DNA from: Planosporangium spinosum | GTDB taxonomy: Bacteria > Actinomycetota > Actinomycetes > Mycobacteriales > Micromonosporaceae | Length of the DNA stretch: 64,000 nucleotides | Assembly (NCBI RefSeq): GCF_049999945.1 | Contig: NZ_JBLYUB010000001.1 | Coordinates: 248,001 to 312,000, forward strand | Direction: 5' to 3' | Shown here: positions 1-8,437 of the stretch, one piece after another | How positions within the stretch are numbered: the first letter of the stretch is position 1 | How the letters are laid out: each line of letters opens with the position of its first letter | Program-made: the position numbers and the translations under genes | Notes under the pieces: generated by a model | The model's input: the letters and a program-made list of their open reading frames with translations, nothing else | Databases searched by the model: none | What the model was told of the DNA's origin: nothing

Positions 1-437
1 CGGGACGGCCGCGACGGCGCGGGCTGGCCGGTGAGCCGGCGCAGCCGGTCGTGGTCGAGGTTCGCGGCCTGGTGGTACAGCGAGACCGCCAGGTCCAGCG
101 GGTGCCGGGCGACCACGACGTACGTGACGCGCGGGTCGAGCGGTACTCCGTCGAGCGGGGTGTGGGTCTTGATGAACCGCCGGTGCCGCTGGGCAGCGAG
201 CCGGGCGAACACCTCGTCGCGAGGCTCGACCAGCCAGTCCAGCCACGGCGACAGCGTCGGCAGTGGCGCCGGCAGGTCCGGGGTGCCGAACACCAGCAGG
301 GCACAGATCATCTGCATCCAGGTGGTGCCGCTCTTGGAGCGGGTACTGATCACGATGTCGCCCGGGCGGAACGGGAAGTCCCGCCATCGGGCGCTGTCCT
401 CGTCGGGTGAGCGGTAGCGGGTGGGGACATCCGGCAC
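1..437 (-). CDS. Sulfotransferase, N-terminal part (cut by window edge)
   Basis: N-terminal 145 codons of a cytosolic-type sulfotransferase running off the left edge; such enzymes transfer a sulfuryl group from PAPS to a hydroxyl or amine. Translated leftwards from the GTG at 437, residues 34-40 (SKSGTTW) are the 5'-phosphosulfate-binding loop. KTHTPLDG at 90-97 is the usual second conserved block, and RHPLDLAVS at 111-119 matches the 3'-phosphate-binding segment. The start is the first plausible one after an in-frame gap and gives the short pre-loop N-terminus normal for this family. A strong inverted repeat lies 44 nt upstream. Substrate cannot be told. Confidence 0.85.
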   Translation of the reverse strand, partial: MPDVPTRYRSPDEDSARWRDFPFRPGDIVISTRSKSGTTWMQMICALLVFGTPDLPAPLPTLSPWLDWLVEPRDEVFARLAAQRHRRFIKTHTPLDGVPLDPRVTYVVVARHPLDLAVSLYHQAANLDHDRLRRLTGQPAPSRPS

Positions 438-480
438 GCGCCGAGGGTAGCCGAGCCCCACCGATCGGCGCCCGCCAATT

Positions 481-512
481 CGTACGGACTGGTGAGTTCA
501 CCGGTCCGTACG
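481..512. promoter_or_regulatory. 32-nt near-perfect inverted repeat upstream of the sulfotransferase
   Basis: Arm CGTACGGACTGGTGA (481-495), a 2-nt centre, then TCACCGGTCCGTACG (498-512): 14 of 15 positions pair, and the odd one is a G:U in RNA. It lies 44 nt upstream of the sulfotransferase start and 165 nt past the SRPBCC stop. The length and proximity fit a TetR-type operator; a stem-loop terminator for the SRPBCC gene is the alternative. The rest of 438-677 shows no gene. Confidence 0.45.
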
Positions 513-677
513 CCCGCCGGCGTGATCCATCCTGATCCCCACCAATCGCGCGGTCCCGCCCCGACCGCGGCCACCATCACCGGCGACGGCGGCTACCGAG
601 ATCGCCCGCAGGCATCGGTCGGCTTGCGATCGGAGCCTGGGCGTGTGCTGGCACGACGCGTGGCGCGCGTCCGTTCT

Positions 678-1256
678 TCATTCCGCGGCCGGGCCCTGAT
701 GGTGGTGGCGCTCAGCAAGGTGCTTCAAGTTCAGTAGCTGCCGACGAGCCAAGACCAGGTCGCCGACGGACAGCCCGAGGGCGGCCCAGCGGGTTGTCTG
801 CATGACGACCTTGAGCAGCAAGCGCGTCGTATTGTGCTCCTGGGGCACAAGGACGTAGGACATGAAGCCACCCATGATGGTGCCCGTGAGCTGTTTCCCG
901 GGGTCGACCGAGACGATCCTGCCCAACTTGCGCCCGCCCGCAGTGGTGAATGCTTCTCCGACCTGAGGCTCGGGAAGACCCACCAGCTGTCGCGGTGAGC
1001 GGCGGCCGAGGTTGTCAATCCAGTCATAGGCGTACGGCGCAAGTCTCACTTGGGCAACCCACGGCCACACCGCTGTGGCGGGCGCCTCCACTCGCACCCC
1101 CCGCCACGCCTGCAGCACGGGTGAGACGACGAAGTCATCGCACGGATAGGAGCGCAATATCTCACTGTCCGTCATGCCCCACCGGTCACCGATCATGCGT
1201 CCATCTTCCACCGTCGCCCGGGCATCCGGATCCGCACTGGTAATCGGCATGTTCAC
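678..1256 (-). CDS. SRPBCC-fold (START/polyketide-cyclase-like) protein
   Basis: 192-residue protein with the sequence pattern of the SRPBCC ligand-binding superfamily: an N-terminal segment ending in VRVEAPATAVWPWVAQV (the typical first strand plus helix), then a mixed strand region and a long C-terminal helix. Members bind hydrophobic ligands or act as cyclases or aromatases; the ligand here is unknown. GTG at 1256 is the upstream start; ATG at 1250 is equally possible. The start overlaps the end of a decayed transposase reading frame by 4 nt, so its native promoter may have been displaced. Confidence 0.65.
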   Translation of the reverse strand: MNMPITSADPDARATVEDGRMIGDRWGMTDSEILRSYPCDDFVVSPVLQAWRGVRVEAPATAVWPWVAQVRLAPYAYDWIDNLGRRSPRQLVGLPEPQVGEAFTTAGGRKLGRIVSVDPGKQLTGTIMGGFMSYVLVPQEHNTTRLLLKVVMQTTRWAALGLSVGDLVLARRQLLNLKHLAERHHHQGPAAE

Positions 1257-1835
1257 ATTGACCCACTGAGGTGAAGGATGACGAGCGCCGCGGCGACGAT
1301 CTTCCCGACCCGCCAGGGTCGAGGTTGACGTTGCGCAACGCCTTGAAGGTCACCTTGAGCAGGGAGTTGCCGCGTTCGCCGATGGCACGCAGCCGGTTGT
1401 GGACGCTGTTGAGCTGCTGCTGTACCAGGGTCAGCCGGCCGCCTTGGGGTTTCTTGAACGCGACAGTGATGGTGTCAGACTCGCCTCCATAGCCCAGGTC
1501 GCCGAGGGTACGCAGATCACCGCCGGCGTCACGCAGCGCGGGCAGGATCTCGGCGTGGGCATGCACGGCGGTGGTGTCGTGTTCACGACCGGGCCGCACG
1601 TCGGAGGTCCAGATCGGCCAGCCGTCCGCGACGGTGAGACCTGAACGTTGCCACCGTGGTTGTCGTGTCTGCCCGACCACCACAGGTCCACGCCCGGAGT
1701 GGGTCCCGGGGCGCGGCACCGGTTGGTCTCCACCAGCATCCCGTCGATGGTGGCGTGGCTGTAGCCGGCCGTGTTCGCCGCCAGCAGCGCGCGGTGCGGG
1801 CCGGGCGAGCGGGCGGCGAGCACGTCGATGCGAGG
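1253..1835 (-). pseudogene. IS5-type DDE transposase remnant (5'-truncated, two frameshifts)
   Basis: Three frames together rebuild the C-terminal two thirds of a DDE_Tnp_4-type transposase. One frame reads YSHATIDGMLVETNRC, then VDLWWSGRHDNHGGNVQV. Another continues DGWPIWTSDVRPGREHDTTA, LGDLGYGGESD and RGNSLLKVTFKALRN. A third gives WRVGKIVAAALVILHL and the stop at 1253. The first shift lies near 1650. The second, near 1318, is one missing base in what should read GAC CCC TGG. The N-terminal helix-turn-helix region is absent and no terminal inverted repeats were found. The gene is dead; flanking genes appear unaffected. Confidence 0.8.
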
Positions 1836-1930
1836 GTGATGCCGCCCGGCACGCGCGCTCGTGAGGTGTCGGCACGCTCGCTGATCGATGTATAGCAGCC
1901 AAAGGCATCGGCCAATGGCATGATGGGCCG

Positions 1931-2437
1931 GTGTCAGTACCTGGGGATCCCGAAGCCGCTGTCCTGATGCACTTCCTTGACGCCCAACGCGGCAGCGTCC
2001 TGTCCATCCTCGACGGCCTGGATACAGAGTCGTTGAACGCGCGTATCCTGCCCTCTGGCTGGTCACCCCTGGGCTTGATCGAGCACCTCGGCCACGCTGA
2101 GCGGTATTGGTTCCAAGTTGTGGCCATGGGCAAGGCCGCCGACCTTCCCTGGTCCGACGACGACGGGCTGGACGGCAACAATCCGCTGCATACCCGGCGA
2201 TCGCCCGAGGTCGTTTTCGCGTTCTATCGCGACCAATGTCGGCGGTCCAACCTGGTACTTGCATCCACGCCGCTGTCTATGCCACCGGCCGGGCCCGTTG
2301 ACGTCGATACCGACGACGAGGTGAGCGACCTGCGCTGGATCGCGCTGCACATGATCGAGGAGACCGCGCGGCACGCTGGGCATCTCGACGTCGTCAGGGA
2401 ACTCATCGATGGACGCACGGGTCTTGGACCTCGCTGA
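1931..2437 (+). CDS. DinB/DUF664-type protein
   Basis: 168-residue four-helix-bundle protein of the DinB/DUF664 group. HLGHAERYWF near residue 57 and HMIEETARHAGHLDVVREL near the C-terminus carry the spaced histidines that bind a metal in this superfamily. Many actinobacterial members are thought to be thiol (mycothiol)-dependent transferases, but no substrate can be assigned. The GTG start at 1931 lies beside the transposase remnant. The following 270 nt (2438-2706) hold no recognisable gene. Confidence 0.85.
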   Translation: MSVPGDPEAAVLMHFLDAQRGSVLSILDGLDTESLNARILPSGWSPLGLIEHLGHAERYWFQVVAMGKAADLPWSDDDGLDGNNPLHTRRSPEVVFAFYRDQCRRSNLVLASTPLSMPPAGPVDVDTDDEVSDLRWIALHMIEETARHAGHLDVVRELIDGRTGLGPR

Positions 2438-2706
2438 AGTCCGCAATCAACGCGTTCCAGCCATTCGTTGATTGCGGTGATGTCGAGGGCGGCTGGTGCC
2501 CGCGCTGCCGCACCACCGCGTGCTCGGTACGGGCTCGTGCCGCCGGCGTCATCCGGTCGGCCGGGGCCGACCCCCGGCACTACGACCCGCCGCCCCGGCG
2601 ACCGGCGGCGATCCACTGGACATCAGAAGACACCAGGGCCCTGCCGACGTACCGCGCCCGGGGACAACGGTGACACCTCACGCGCCCATGCCGGCACCGG
2701 TTGCCG

Positions 2707-3165
2707 TCAGCCGTCCAGCCAGCTCCCGTCCCGCATCAACTCGCGACCGTCGAGTTCGTTGGCCTCCCGCCAGGACTGGATCCGCCGCGGCCGGATGCGG
2801 AAGTACAGGTAGGGCTCGCGCTCCCGGCGCGGGTCGAAACCGGTCCCGGCCGCGAACGCGTCACCGACGTCGTCGGGGATGTCGGCGTCCGGGATCGCCT
2901 CCGCCGTCCCCTCGATGAGAACCAGGTCGCGGGTCGGGCCGACGCCGATCCGGACCCTGCCGGTGGCCCGCAGGTTGCGGGCGGTCCTGCTGGTGGCGGT
3001 CGTGGACACCAGCAGAGTGTCGCCGTCCCACAGGAATGACAGCGGCACCAGGTACGGCGTCCCGCTCCCGGCGTCGGCCGTGGCCACCCAGGCGTCGACG
3101 TCGCGCTCCAGCCGCTCGAGCGCGTCCCGCTTGCGTTGTTCCCGGGTACGGGGCGGTAGGTTCAA
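2707..3165 (-). CDS. PPOX-class (F420/FMN split-barrel) protein
   Basis: 152-residue pyridoxamine-5'-phosphate-oxidase-like split-barrel protein. The order WVATADAGSGTPYLVPLSF, then LLVSTTATSRTARNLRATGRVRIGVG, then a C-terminal YFRIRPRRIQSWREANEL is the standard layout of small actinobacterial deazaflavin (F420)- or flavin-binding reductases. The TARNLRA segment is the usual cofactor-phosphate contact region. It is transcribed towards the DinB gene and separated by 58 nt from the LacI gene on the same strand, so it may lie downstream in that transcript. Cofactor and substrate are inferred only at family level. Confidence 0.8.
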   Translation of the reverse strand: MNLPPRTREQRKRDALERLERDVDAWVATADAGSGTPYLVPLSFLWDGDTLLVSTTATSRTARNLRATGRVRIGVGPTRDLVLIEGTAEAIPDADIPDDVGDAFAAGTGFDPRREREPYLYFRIRPRRIQSWREANELDGRELMRDGSWLDG

Positions 3166-3223
3166 CTGCCCTCCTCGGATCGAGACGGATCAACGTATGG
3201 TATCGAGTCCGCGCCGGACGGTC

Positions 3224-4285
3224 CTACCGCACCGGTCCGGTCGAGTCGCGGACGGTGAGGTGGGTCGGCAGCACCGCGAGCCGACGCACGGCATGGGGCG
3301 ACCGCTCGGTCAACCGGGACAGCAGCATGGAGACCGCGACCTGGCCGGCCCGTTCGATCGGCGCGGTCAGCGTGGTCAGTGGCGGGTGGCAGAAGTCGGC
3401 ACCGAAGATGTCGTCGCAGCCCACGACGCTGACGTCGGCGGGTACCCGGATGCCGCGTTCCCGCAGCCGGGTGAGCACGCCGATCGCGAGGAGGTCGTTG
3501 AAGACGAGGCACGCGGTGGCCCCGGTGTTGACGACCGCGTCGGCGGCGGCCGAGCCGGACAGCCGTCCCGGCGGGAACGGCCCGATGCGCCGGGCCCGCA
3601 GGTCGTGGCGGGCGGAGGCGGCCCATACGGCGCGCCAGCGGGCTTCGTTCGACCACGAGTTCGCCGGCCCGGACACGTAGACGACGTCGCGGTGGCCGAG
3701 GGACGTCAGGTGCTCGACGGCCTGCGAGATACCAGACGGGGTGTCGATGACGACGCTCTGCACACCGCGTACGTCGCGGTTGACGGCGACGAGCGGAACC
3801 TCCGCCGCCAGCGCGGCGAGCGCCCGGTCGGACAACCGGGACGCGGCGAGGATCGCACCGTCGATCGACTGCCGCATCTTGTCCAGCATCTGCCTCTCCA
3901 CCTCGCCGGAGTCTTCCGTGTCGATGAGCAGTTGCGCGTAGCCGGCCGCCTTCAACGGCATCTGGGTGCCGCGGATGAGTCCGAAGTAGAACGGGTTGGT
4001 GACGTCCGAGACGAGCAGGGCAACCGTGTCGGTACGGCCGGACGTGAGCGCGCGGGCCTGGGAGTTGGGCACGTAGTGGAGCTGCCGGGCGGCGGTCTCG
4101 ATGCGTTCCCGGGTGGCCGGATTGACCCGGCCCGGGTTGCTGAGCGCACGTGACACCGTGGAGGTCGCGACGCCGGTCAGCGCGGCGATGTCCTTGATCG
4201 TGACCCGGCGTGTCCGGGTACCGCCGCCCCGGGTGCCGCCCTGACGGCCTTCCACCGGGCCGGCAAAGTCCTGAGGCCTGTCCAC
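3224..4285 (-). CDS. LacI-family transcriptional regulator
   Basis: 353-residue LacI/GalR repressor, probably controlling the divergent sugar operon. An unusual Arg/Gly-rich leader of about 27 residues precedes the helix-turn-helix and hinge (TIKDIAALTGVATSTVSRAL, residues 29-48). The periplasmic-binding-protein-like effector domain follows, with VALLVSDVTNPFYFGLIRG near 88 and the C-terminal VSVVGCDDI block typical of the family. GTG at 4285 is used as start; the leader may be non-native. A candidate operator sits 31-44 nt upstream, between the two divergent genes, which suggests joint repression of regulator and operon. The effector is probably the imported sugar. Confidence 0.9.
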   Translation of the reverse strand: MDRPQDFAGPVEGRQGGTRGGGTRTRRVTIKDIAALTGVATSTVSRALSNPGRVNPATRERIETAARQLHYVPNSQARALTSGRTDTVALLVSDVTNPFYFGLIRGTQMPLKAAGYAQLLIDTEDSGEVERQMLDKMRQSIDGAILAASRLSDRALAALAAEVPLVAVNRDVRGVQSVVIDTPSGISQAVEHLTSLGHRDVVYVSGPANSWSNEARWRAVWAASARHDLRARRIGPFPPGRLSGSAAADAVVNTGATACLVFNDLLAIGVLTRLRERGIRVPADVSVVGCDDIFGADFCHPPLTTLTAPIERAGQVAVSMLLSRLTERSPHAVRRLAVLPTHLTVRDSTGPVR

Positions 4286-4315
4286 GGGGCCAGGAAACCA
4301 GCGATGGCAATAAAT

Positions 4316-4329
4316 GGCAACCGATTGCC
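4316..4329. promoter_or_regulatory. Candidate LacI-type operator
   Basis: GGCAACCGATTGCC is a near-palindrome (arms GGCAA and TTGCC) in the divergent intergenic region, 31 nt from the LacI start and 138 nt from the binding-protein start. LacI-family sites are usually short palindromes with a central CG, which this one has slightly off centre. A second partial GGCAA lies at 4306-4310. Confidence 0.5.
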
Positions 4330-4467
4330 GCCGGATGGCCGGGCTGTTACGGTCGCCTCCAATCCCGCAATCGACAGACGCTCATCGATCTTGTGTTCCC
4401 GAACGGTTTGCGCCCGAACCGCCCGGTCTCCGCACGAACAGACGCCTCGACGCCGAGGAGTGCACAC

Positions 4468-5793
4468 ATGAGAGCGAAACGCGGCCTTCTAGCGCTCGTC
4501 GGCGCGATGCTCCTCGTACCGGCGCTTCCCGCCTGCGGTTCCGGCGCCGGCGCGGACGGCGCGGGAAAGACCCTGACCGTCCTGATCGGAGCCAACTCCA
4601 TCTATCCGGAACAGCAACGGCAGTGGTTCTCCGACGTCTCCGCGCGCTTCAAGAAGCAGACCGGCGCGACGGTCACGTTCGAGACCTTCGCGTCGCCCAA
4701 CGACGAGCTGACCAGGATCCAGACCTCCGTCCTGGCCGGTCGGGGCCCCGACATCTACGCGTTGGGCACGACGTTCACTCCGACCGCGTACGCCACGGGC
4801 GCATTCGTCCAACTGGACGACAGCGACTGGAACTCCGTCGGCGGTCGGGACAGGTTCCTCCCCGCCACGCTCGGGATCTCGGGTCCGGACCGGAGCCACG
4901 AGGTCGGCGTGCCGTTCACCACCCGCCCGTTCGTCATGGCGTACAACACCGAACTCCTGGCGGCCGCGGGCATCGACAAGCCGGCCGACAGCTGGGACGG
5001 CCTGCGCGACCAGGCGAAGAAGCTCACCGGCGGCGGCACCTACGGGCTCGCGGTCGCCTACGGCGACAGTTACGACCCGTGGAAGTTCATCTGGGCGATG
5101 AGCCTGCAGGCCGGTAACCGACTGGTCGAGGCAGGCAGGGCACACCTCGACGACGCGACCACGCTGAAGGCCTACCGGACCTACCTCGGGTGGCTCGCCA
5201 CCGACCACGTCGTCGACCCCGCGGCGGCCGGCTGGAAGAACGCCCAGGCGATAGCCGCCTTCGGCGCGGGGAAGGCGGCATTCCTACCGATGGTCTCCGC
5301 GACGTCGAAGGTGACCCTGGACAGGTCGGCCGTCGCCGGTAAGTACGCCTACGCCGTCATGCCCACCATTGCCCCGGGCACGGCCACGCCGCCCGCGGGC
5401 GGGATGGGCGCGACGAGCATCCTGTCCGGCGACAACCTCGTCGTGGCCCGGTACACCCCGGCCAAGGACCTGGCCCTCGCCCTGATCAGGATGCTCACCA
5501 GCGCGGAGTCGCAGGACCTCTACTACCGGACCTTCGGCGAACTGCCGACGAACGCGCAGGCGGCGCAGGCACTGCGCGGCGACCCGGCGCTCGCCGCGAT
5601 GGTCGACTCGTCGGCGAAGTCGGTCGCGACCCCCTTCACCGGTGCCTGGAGCCAGATCCAGTTGGCGCTGGTCAACGTCGTGGTGCAGTCGGTACCGCAA
5701 CTGGCGGCCGGAAAGGTCGACGACGGCGCGCTCAGGTCGCTGCTCGGACAGGCCCAGTCGTCGGCCCAGGCGGCACTGGACAAGGTGAAGTAG
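4468..5793 (+). CDS. Sugar ABC transporter substrate-binding lipoprotein
   Basis: 441-residue extracellular solute-binding protein of the carbohydrate (CUT1) type. The signal peptide ends in a lipobox (LPAC, Cys23), so it is lipid-anchored outside the membrane. Residues 35-60 carry the KTLTVLIGANS strand, and GRGPDIYAL near 95 is the conserved first-lobe motif of this class. The frame is open far upstream, but the ATG at 4468 is the one that leaves a proper signal peptide, with GAGGAG 8 nt before it. It begins a tight operon: the first permease starts 3 nt after the stop. The ligand is unknown; the neighbours suggest a glucan-derived sugar. Confidence 0.9.
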   Translation: MRAKRGLLALVGAMLLVPALPACGSGAGADGAGKTLTVLIGANSIYPEQQRQWFSDVSARFKKQTGATVTFETFASPNDELTRIQTSVLAGRGPDIYALGTTFTPTAYATGAFVQLDDSDWNSVGGRDRFLPATLGISGPDRSHEVGVPFTTRPFVMAYNTELLAAAGIDKPADSWDGLRDQAKKLTGGGTYGLAVAYGDSYDPWKFIWAMSLQAGNRLVEAGRAHLDDATTLKAYRTYLGWLATDHVVDPAAAGWKNAQAIAAFGAGKAAFLPMVSATSKVTLDRSAVAGKYAYAVMPTIAPGTATPPAGGMGATSILSGDNLVVARYTPAKDLALALIRMLTSAESQDLYYRTFGELPTNAQAAQALRGDPALAAMVDSSAKSVATPFTGAWSQIQLALVNVVVQSVPQLAAGKVDDGALRSLLGQAQSSAQAALDKVK

Positions 5794-5796
5794 TCG

Positions 5797-6717
5797 ATGG
5801 CCGTGGCGAGAGCGCCGGCCCGACGCCGCGGGCCGACCCGGCGCGACCGTCCGCTGTGGATGCTCGTGCCCGGCGGCCTCCTGACCGTCCTCGTCATCGT
5901 CGTCCCCCTGCTGGTGGCCTTCCAGGTCTCCCTGCTCGACCTCGACCAGTACTCCTTCCGGCAGTGGACGGACGCGCCGTTCGTGGGCCTGCGCAACTAC
6001 GGCGAAGCGGTGCGCCAGTCGCCGTTGGCGCACTCCGTCGGAGTCAGTACGGCGTACTCGGCGGCAGCGACGGTCGCGGCGCTGCCGGTCGGCGTCGCGG
6101 CGGCGCTGGCGACGCAGAACCGGTTCGCCGGACGCGCGGTCGTGCGCTCCGTCTTCCTGGTCCCGTACGTGCTGCCCGCCTTCGTGGTCGGCACGCTGTG
6201 GCGGACGATCCTGCAACCGGCCGGCGTGGCCAACCGGGCCCTGGCCCCGCTGGGCCTGGACACCGGCCTGTGGCTCAACGGCCCCCGGAGCTTCTGGGCG
6301 CTGGTCATCGTGCAGGTCTGGGCCGGGTGGCCGTTGGTGTACCTGCTCACCCTGGCCGGCCTGCAGTCGGTGGATCCCGCGGTGCACGAGGCCGCCGCCC
6401 TCGACGGCGCCGGCTGGTGGATGAAGCTGCGTTACGTCGTCTTTCCGTGGCTTCGCGGACCGGTCGCCCTGGCGACGGTCGTGTCGTTCCTGCACGACAT
6501 CAACAACTTCACGCTCCCGTTCGTGCTCTTCGGCGTGCCCAGCCCGCACGACGTCGAGGTGCTACCGGTCCTGACGTACGTCGAGAGCTTCCAGAACTTC
6601 CGGTTCGGCCTGAGCGCGGCCATGGCGGTGCTGTCCGGCCTGCTCGTCGCGGTTCCGCTCGCCGTATACCTGCGGGCCGTACGGCTCGACGTGGGTGAAG
6701 AGGAGGCGACATCGTGA
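5797..6717 (+). CDS. Sugar ABC permease, MalF-like
   Basis: 306-residue inner-membrane permease with about six hydrophobic segments and a basic N-terminus. The cytoplasmic ATPase-docking loop EAAALDGAGWWMKLRYVVFPWLRG (split here as EAAALDGAG followed by the conserved basic/Pro part) lies near residue 195, the position expected for CUT1 MalF/UgpA proteins. It follows the binding protein by 3 nt and overlaps the second permease by 4 nt, so the pair is translationally coupled. No ATPase gene lies in the operon, so a shared MsiK-type ATPase is the likely motor. Confidence 0.9.
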   Translation: MAVARAPARRRGPTRRDRPLWMLVPGGLLTVLVIVVPLLVAFQVSLLDLDQYSFRQWTDAPFVGLRNYGEAVRQSPLAHSVGVSTAYSAAATVAALPVGVAAALATQNRFAGRAVVRSVFLVPYVLPAFVVGTLWRTILQPAGVANRALAPLGLDTGLWLNGPRSFWALVIVQVWAGWPLVYLLTLAGLQSVDPAVHEAAALDGAGWWMKLRYVVFPWLRGPVALATVVSFLHDINNFTLPFVLFGVPSPHDVEVLPVLTYVESFQNFRFGLSAAMAVLSGLLVAVPLAVYLRAVRLDVGEEEATS

Positions 6718-7604
6718 CGCGCGCGAACCCCGCCGGCCGCGGACGCCGCCGGGCGGACGTCGGGCGGCTGCTGCCCCGGCCGGTGCAGGTACTGGTCAAC
6801 GCCTGCCTGCTGACGGTGGTGCTGGCCCCGATGCTGTACCTGGTCTTCGCGTCGGTCAACTCCGACCTGTCGATCGCCCGCGGGTCGTTCCTGCCCACCA
6901 GCCTGCACCTCGACAACTACCTGCGGATCTGGTCGACCGTGAGCCTGGGCCGGGGACTGGTCAACAGCGTCGTCGGCGCCGGCGCCGTCGCGGTCGTGTG
7001 CGCGCTCGTGTCCGTCAGCGGCGCGTACGTCCTGGTCCGGCACGGCTTCCGGGGTCGGCTCGCGATCCTGCGCGGACTGCTCGCCCTGCAGAGCATCCCG
7101 GGCACGCTGCTGCTGTTGCCGGTCTTCGTGCTGTTCACGAGCGCGGCGACGACGCTCGGCATCCAGGTGGTCGGCACCCGCTGGGCGTTGTTTCTCACCT
7201 ACCTGACGTTCGGGCTGCCGTTCTCCACCTGGGTGATGGTGACCTACCTGCGCGGGCTGCCGCGCGAACTGGACGAGGCGGCCCGCATCGACGGCGCGTC
7301 GTCGTGGCGGATCCTGACCCGGATCATCGTTCCGCTCAGCTGGCCGGGCCTCGTCGTCGCGGGCATCTTCGCGTTCCTCCTGGGCTGGAACGACGTGCTG
7401 TTCGCCTCGGTGCTGACCGGTCCCGACACCCGTACCGCGGCGGTCGCGCTGCAGGTGTTCGGCGCGACCCAGGAGGGCGGCGCCGTTCCCGTGTACGGGC
7501 AGCTGATGGCGGCCGCCCTGGTGTGCGCCGTCCCGGTCGTCGTGCTCTACCTCGTCTTCCAGCGGTACCTGGTCAGCGGCCTCACGGCGGGAGGGATGAA
7601 GTGA
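6714..7604 (+). CDS. Sugar ABC permease, MalG-like
   Basis: 296-residue partner permease. The first membrane helix (VLVNACLLTVVLAPMLYLVF) is followed by a short periplasmic stretch and five more helices. The EAARIDGASSWRILTRIIVP docking loop is near residue 190. The GTG start at 6714 sits in the GTGA overlap with the MalF-like gene, and its own stop overlaps the next start in the same way. With the upstream permease and lipoprotein it should form one CUT1 importer. Confidence 0.9.
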   Translation: MTRANPAGRGRRRADVGRLLPRPVQVLVNACLLTVVLAPMLYLVFASVNSDLSIARGSFLPTSLHLDNYLRIWSTVSLGRGLVNSVVGAGAVAVVCALVSVSGAYVLVRHGFRGRLAILRGLLALQSIPGTLLLLPVFVLFTSAATTLGIQVVGTRWALFLTYLTFGLPFSTWVMVTYLRGLPRELDEAARIDGASSWRILTRIIVPLSWPGLVVAGIFAFLLGWNDVLFASVLTGPDTRTAAVALQVFGATQEGGAVPVYGQLMAAALVCAVPVVVLYLVFQRYLVSGLTAGGMK

Positions 7605-8437
7605 CCTGTACCTGGACGTTGAGCGGCTTCGGTGACGAGATCGACCCGGACCCGGTGGTGCAGCTCGCGGTCCTGCAGGCCCTGGGGGCGCGGCACGTCG
7701 AGGTCCGCGGCGCGTGGGACACCAACGTCGTCGAGCTGACCGACGATCAGGTCGACCGCCTCGGCACGCTCGTCGCGCACCGGGGCATGGCCGTCTCGGC
7801 CGTCGCGTCGCCGGTCGGGAAGTCCGACGCCTTCGACCCGCCCGACGCCGAACTGGAACGGCTGAAACGGGCGGTCGCGGTGGCGCACCGGCTGGGTAGC
7901 CGCTACGTCCGCGTGTTCTCGTTCTACCGGGCCGACGGCGTGCCGGTGTCCGACATCCGCGATCCGGTGCTGGCCCGCATGCGCGCCTTCGCGGACCTCG
8001 CCGAGCGGGCCGGCGTGGTCCTGCTCCACGAGAACGAGAAGGGCATCTACGGCGACGTCCCCAGCAGGATCGTCGACCTGGTCGAGGCCGTGGGCTCCGA
8101 GGCGCTGCGGTTGGCCTGGGACAACGCGAACTTCGTGCAGGTCGGGGTGCGTCCCTTCACCGACGGGTACGCCCCGCTCCGGCCGTACCTGGCCTATCTG
8201 CAGGTCAAGGACGCGATGGCCGGCACCGGCGAGGTGGTGCCGGCGGGCGAGGGCGACGGCGAGCTTCGGCAGACGCTGACCGCGCTGCGCGACGACGGGT
8301 ACGCGGGCTTCGCGTCGCTCGAACCCCACCTGGCGCGCCAGCACGCGCGGGGCGGATTCTCCGGCCCGGCCGCCTTCGGGCGGGCCGCCCGCGCGTTCCG
8401 GACCCTGACCACCTCGATCGGAGTGGAGTTGGCATGA
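7601..8437 (+). CDS. Sugar phosphate isomerase/epimerase-like TIM barrel (first copy)
   Basis: 278-residue AP-endonuclease-2-type TIM barrel, the fold of xylose-isomerase-like sugar epimerases. The N-terminus WTLSGFGDEIDPDPVVQLAVL is the usual start of this group. LLHENEKGIYG near 145 supplies the metal-binding Glu/His strand, LAWDNANF near 175 the next Asp, and ASLEPHL near 235 the last Glu. The GTG at 7601 overlaps the permease stop by 4 nt. Coupled with the dehydrogenase and a second barrel protein, it probably isomerises the imported sugar or its keto intermediate. The substrate is unknown. Confidence 0.85.
   Translation: MTCTWTLSGFGDEIDPDPVVQLAVLQALGARHVEVRGAWDTNVVELTDDQVDRLGTLVAHRGMAVSAVASPVGKSDAFDPPDAELERLKRAVAVAHRLGSRYVRVFSFYRADGVPVSDIRDPVLARMRAFADLAERAGVVLLHENEKGIYGDVPSRIVDLVEAVGSEALRLAWDNANFVQVGVRPFTDGYAPLRPYLAYLQVKDAMAGTGEVVPAGEGDGELRQTLTALRDDGYAGFASLEPHLARQHARGGFSGPAAFGRAARAFRTLTTSIGVELA

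Noticed and set aside
5284..6549. Long open frame (421 codons) opposite the sugar permease
   Set aside because: Arg/Gln/Gly-rich product without any motif, exactly antiparallel to well-supported genes; a GC-rich shadow frame. The same applies to the long opposite-strand frames at 18133-20127, 33945-36806, 38389-40269, 51841-54216 and 55986-57851.
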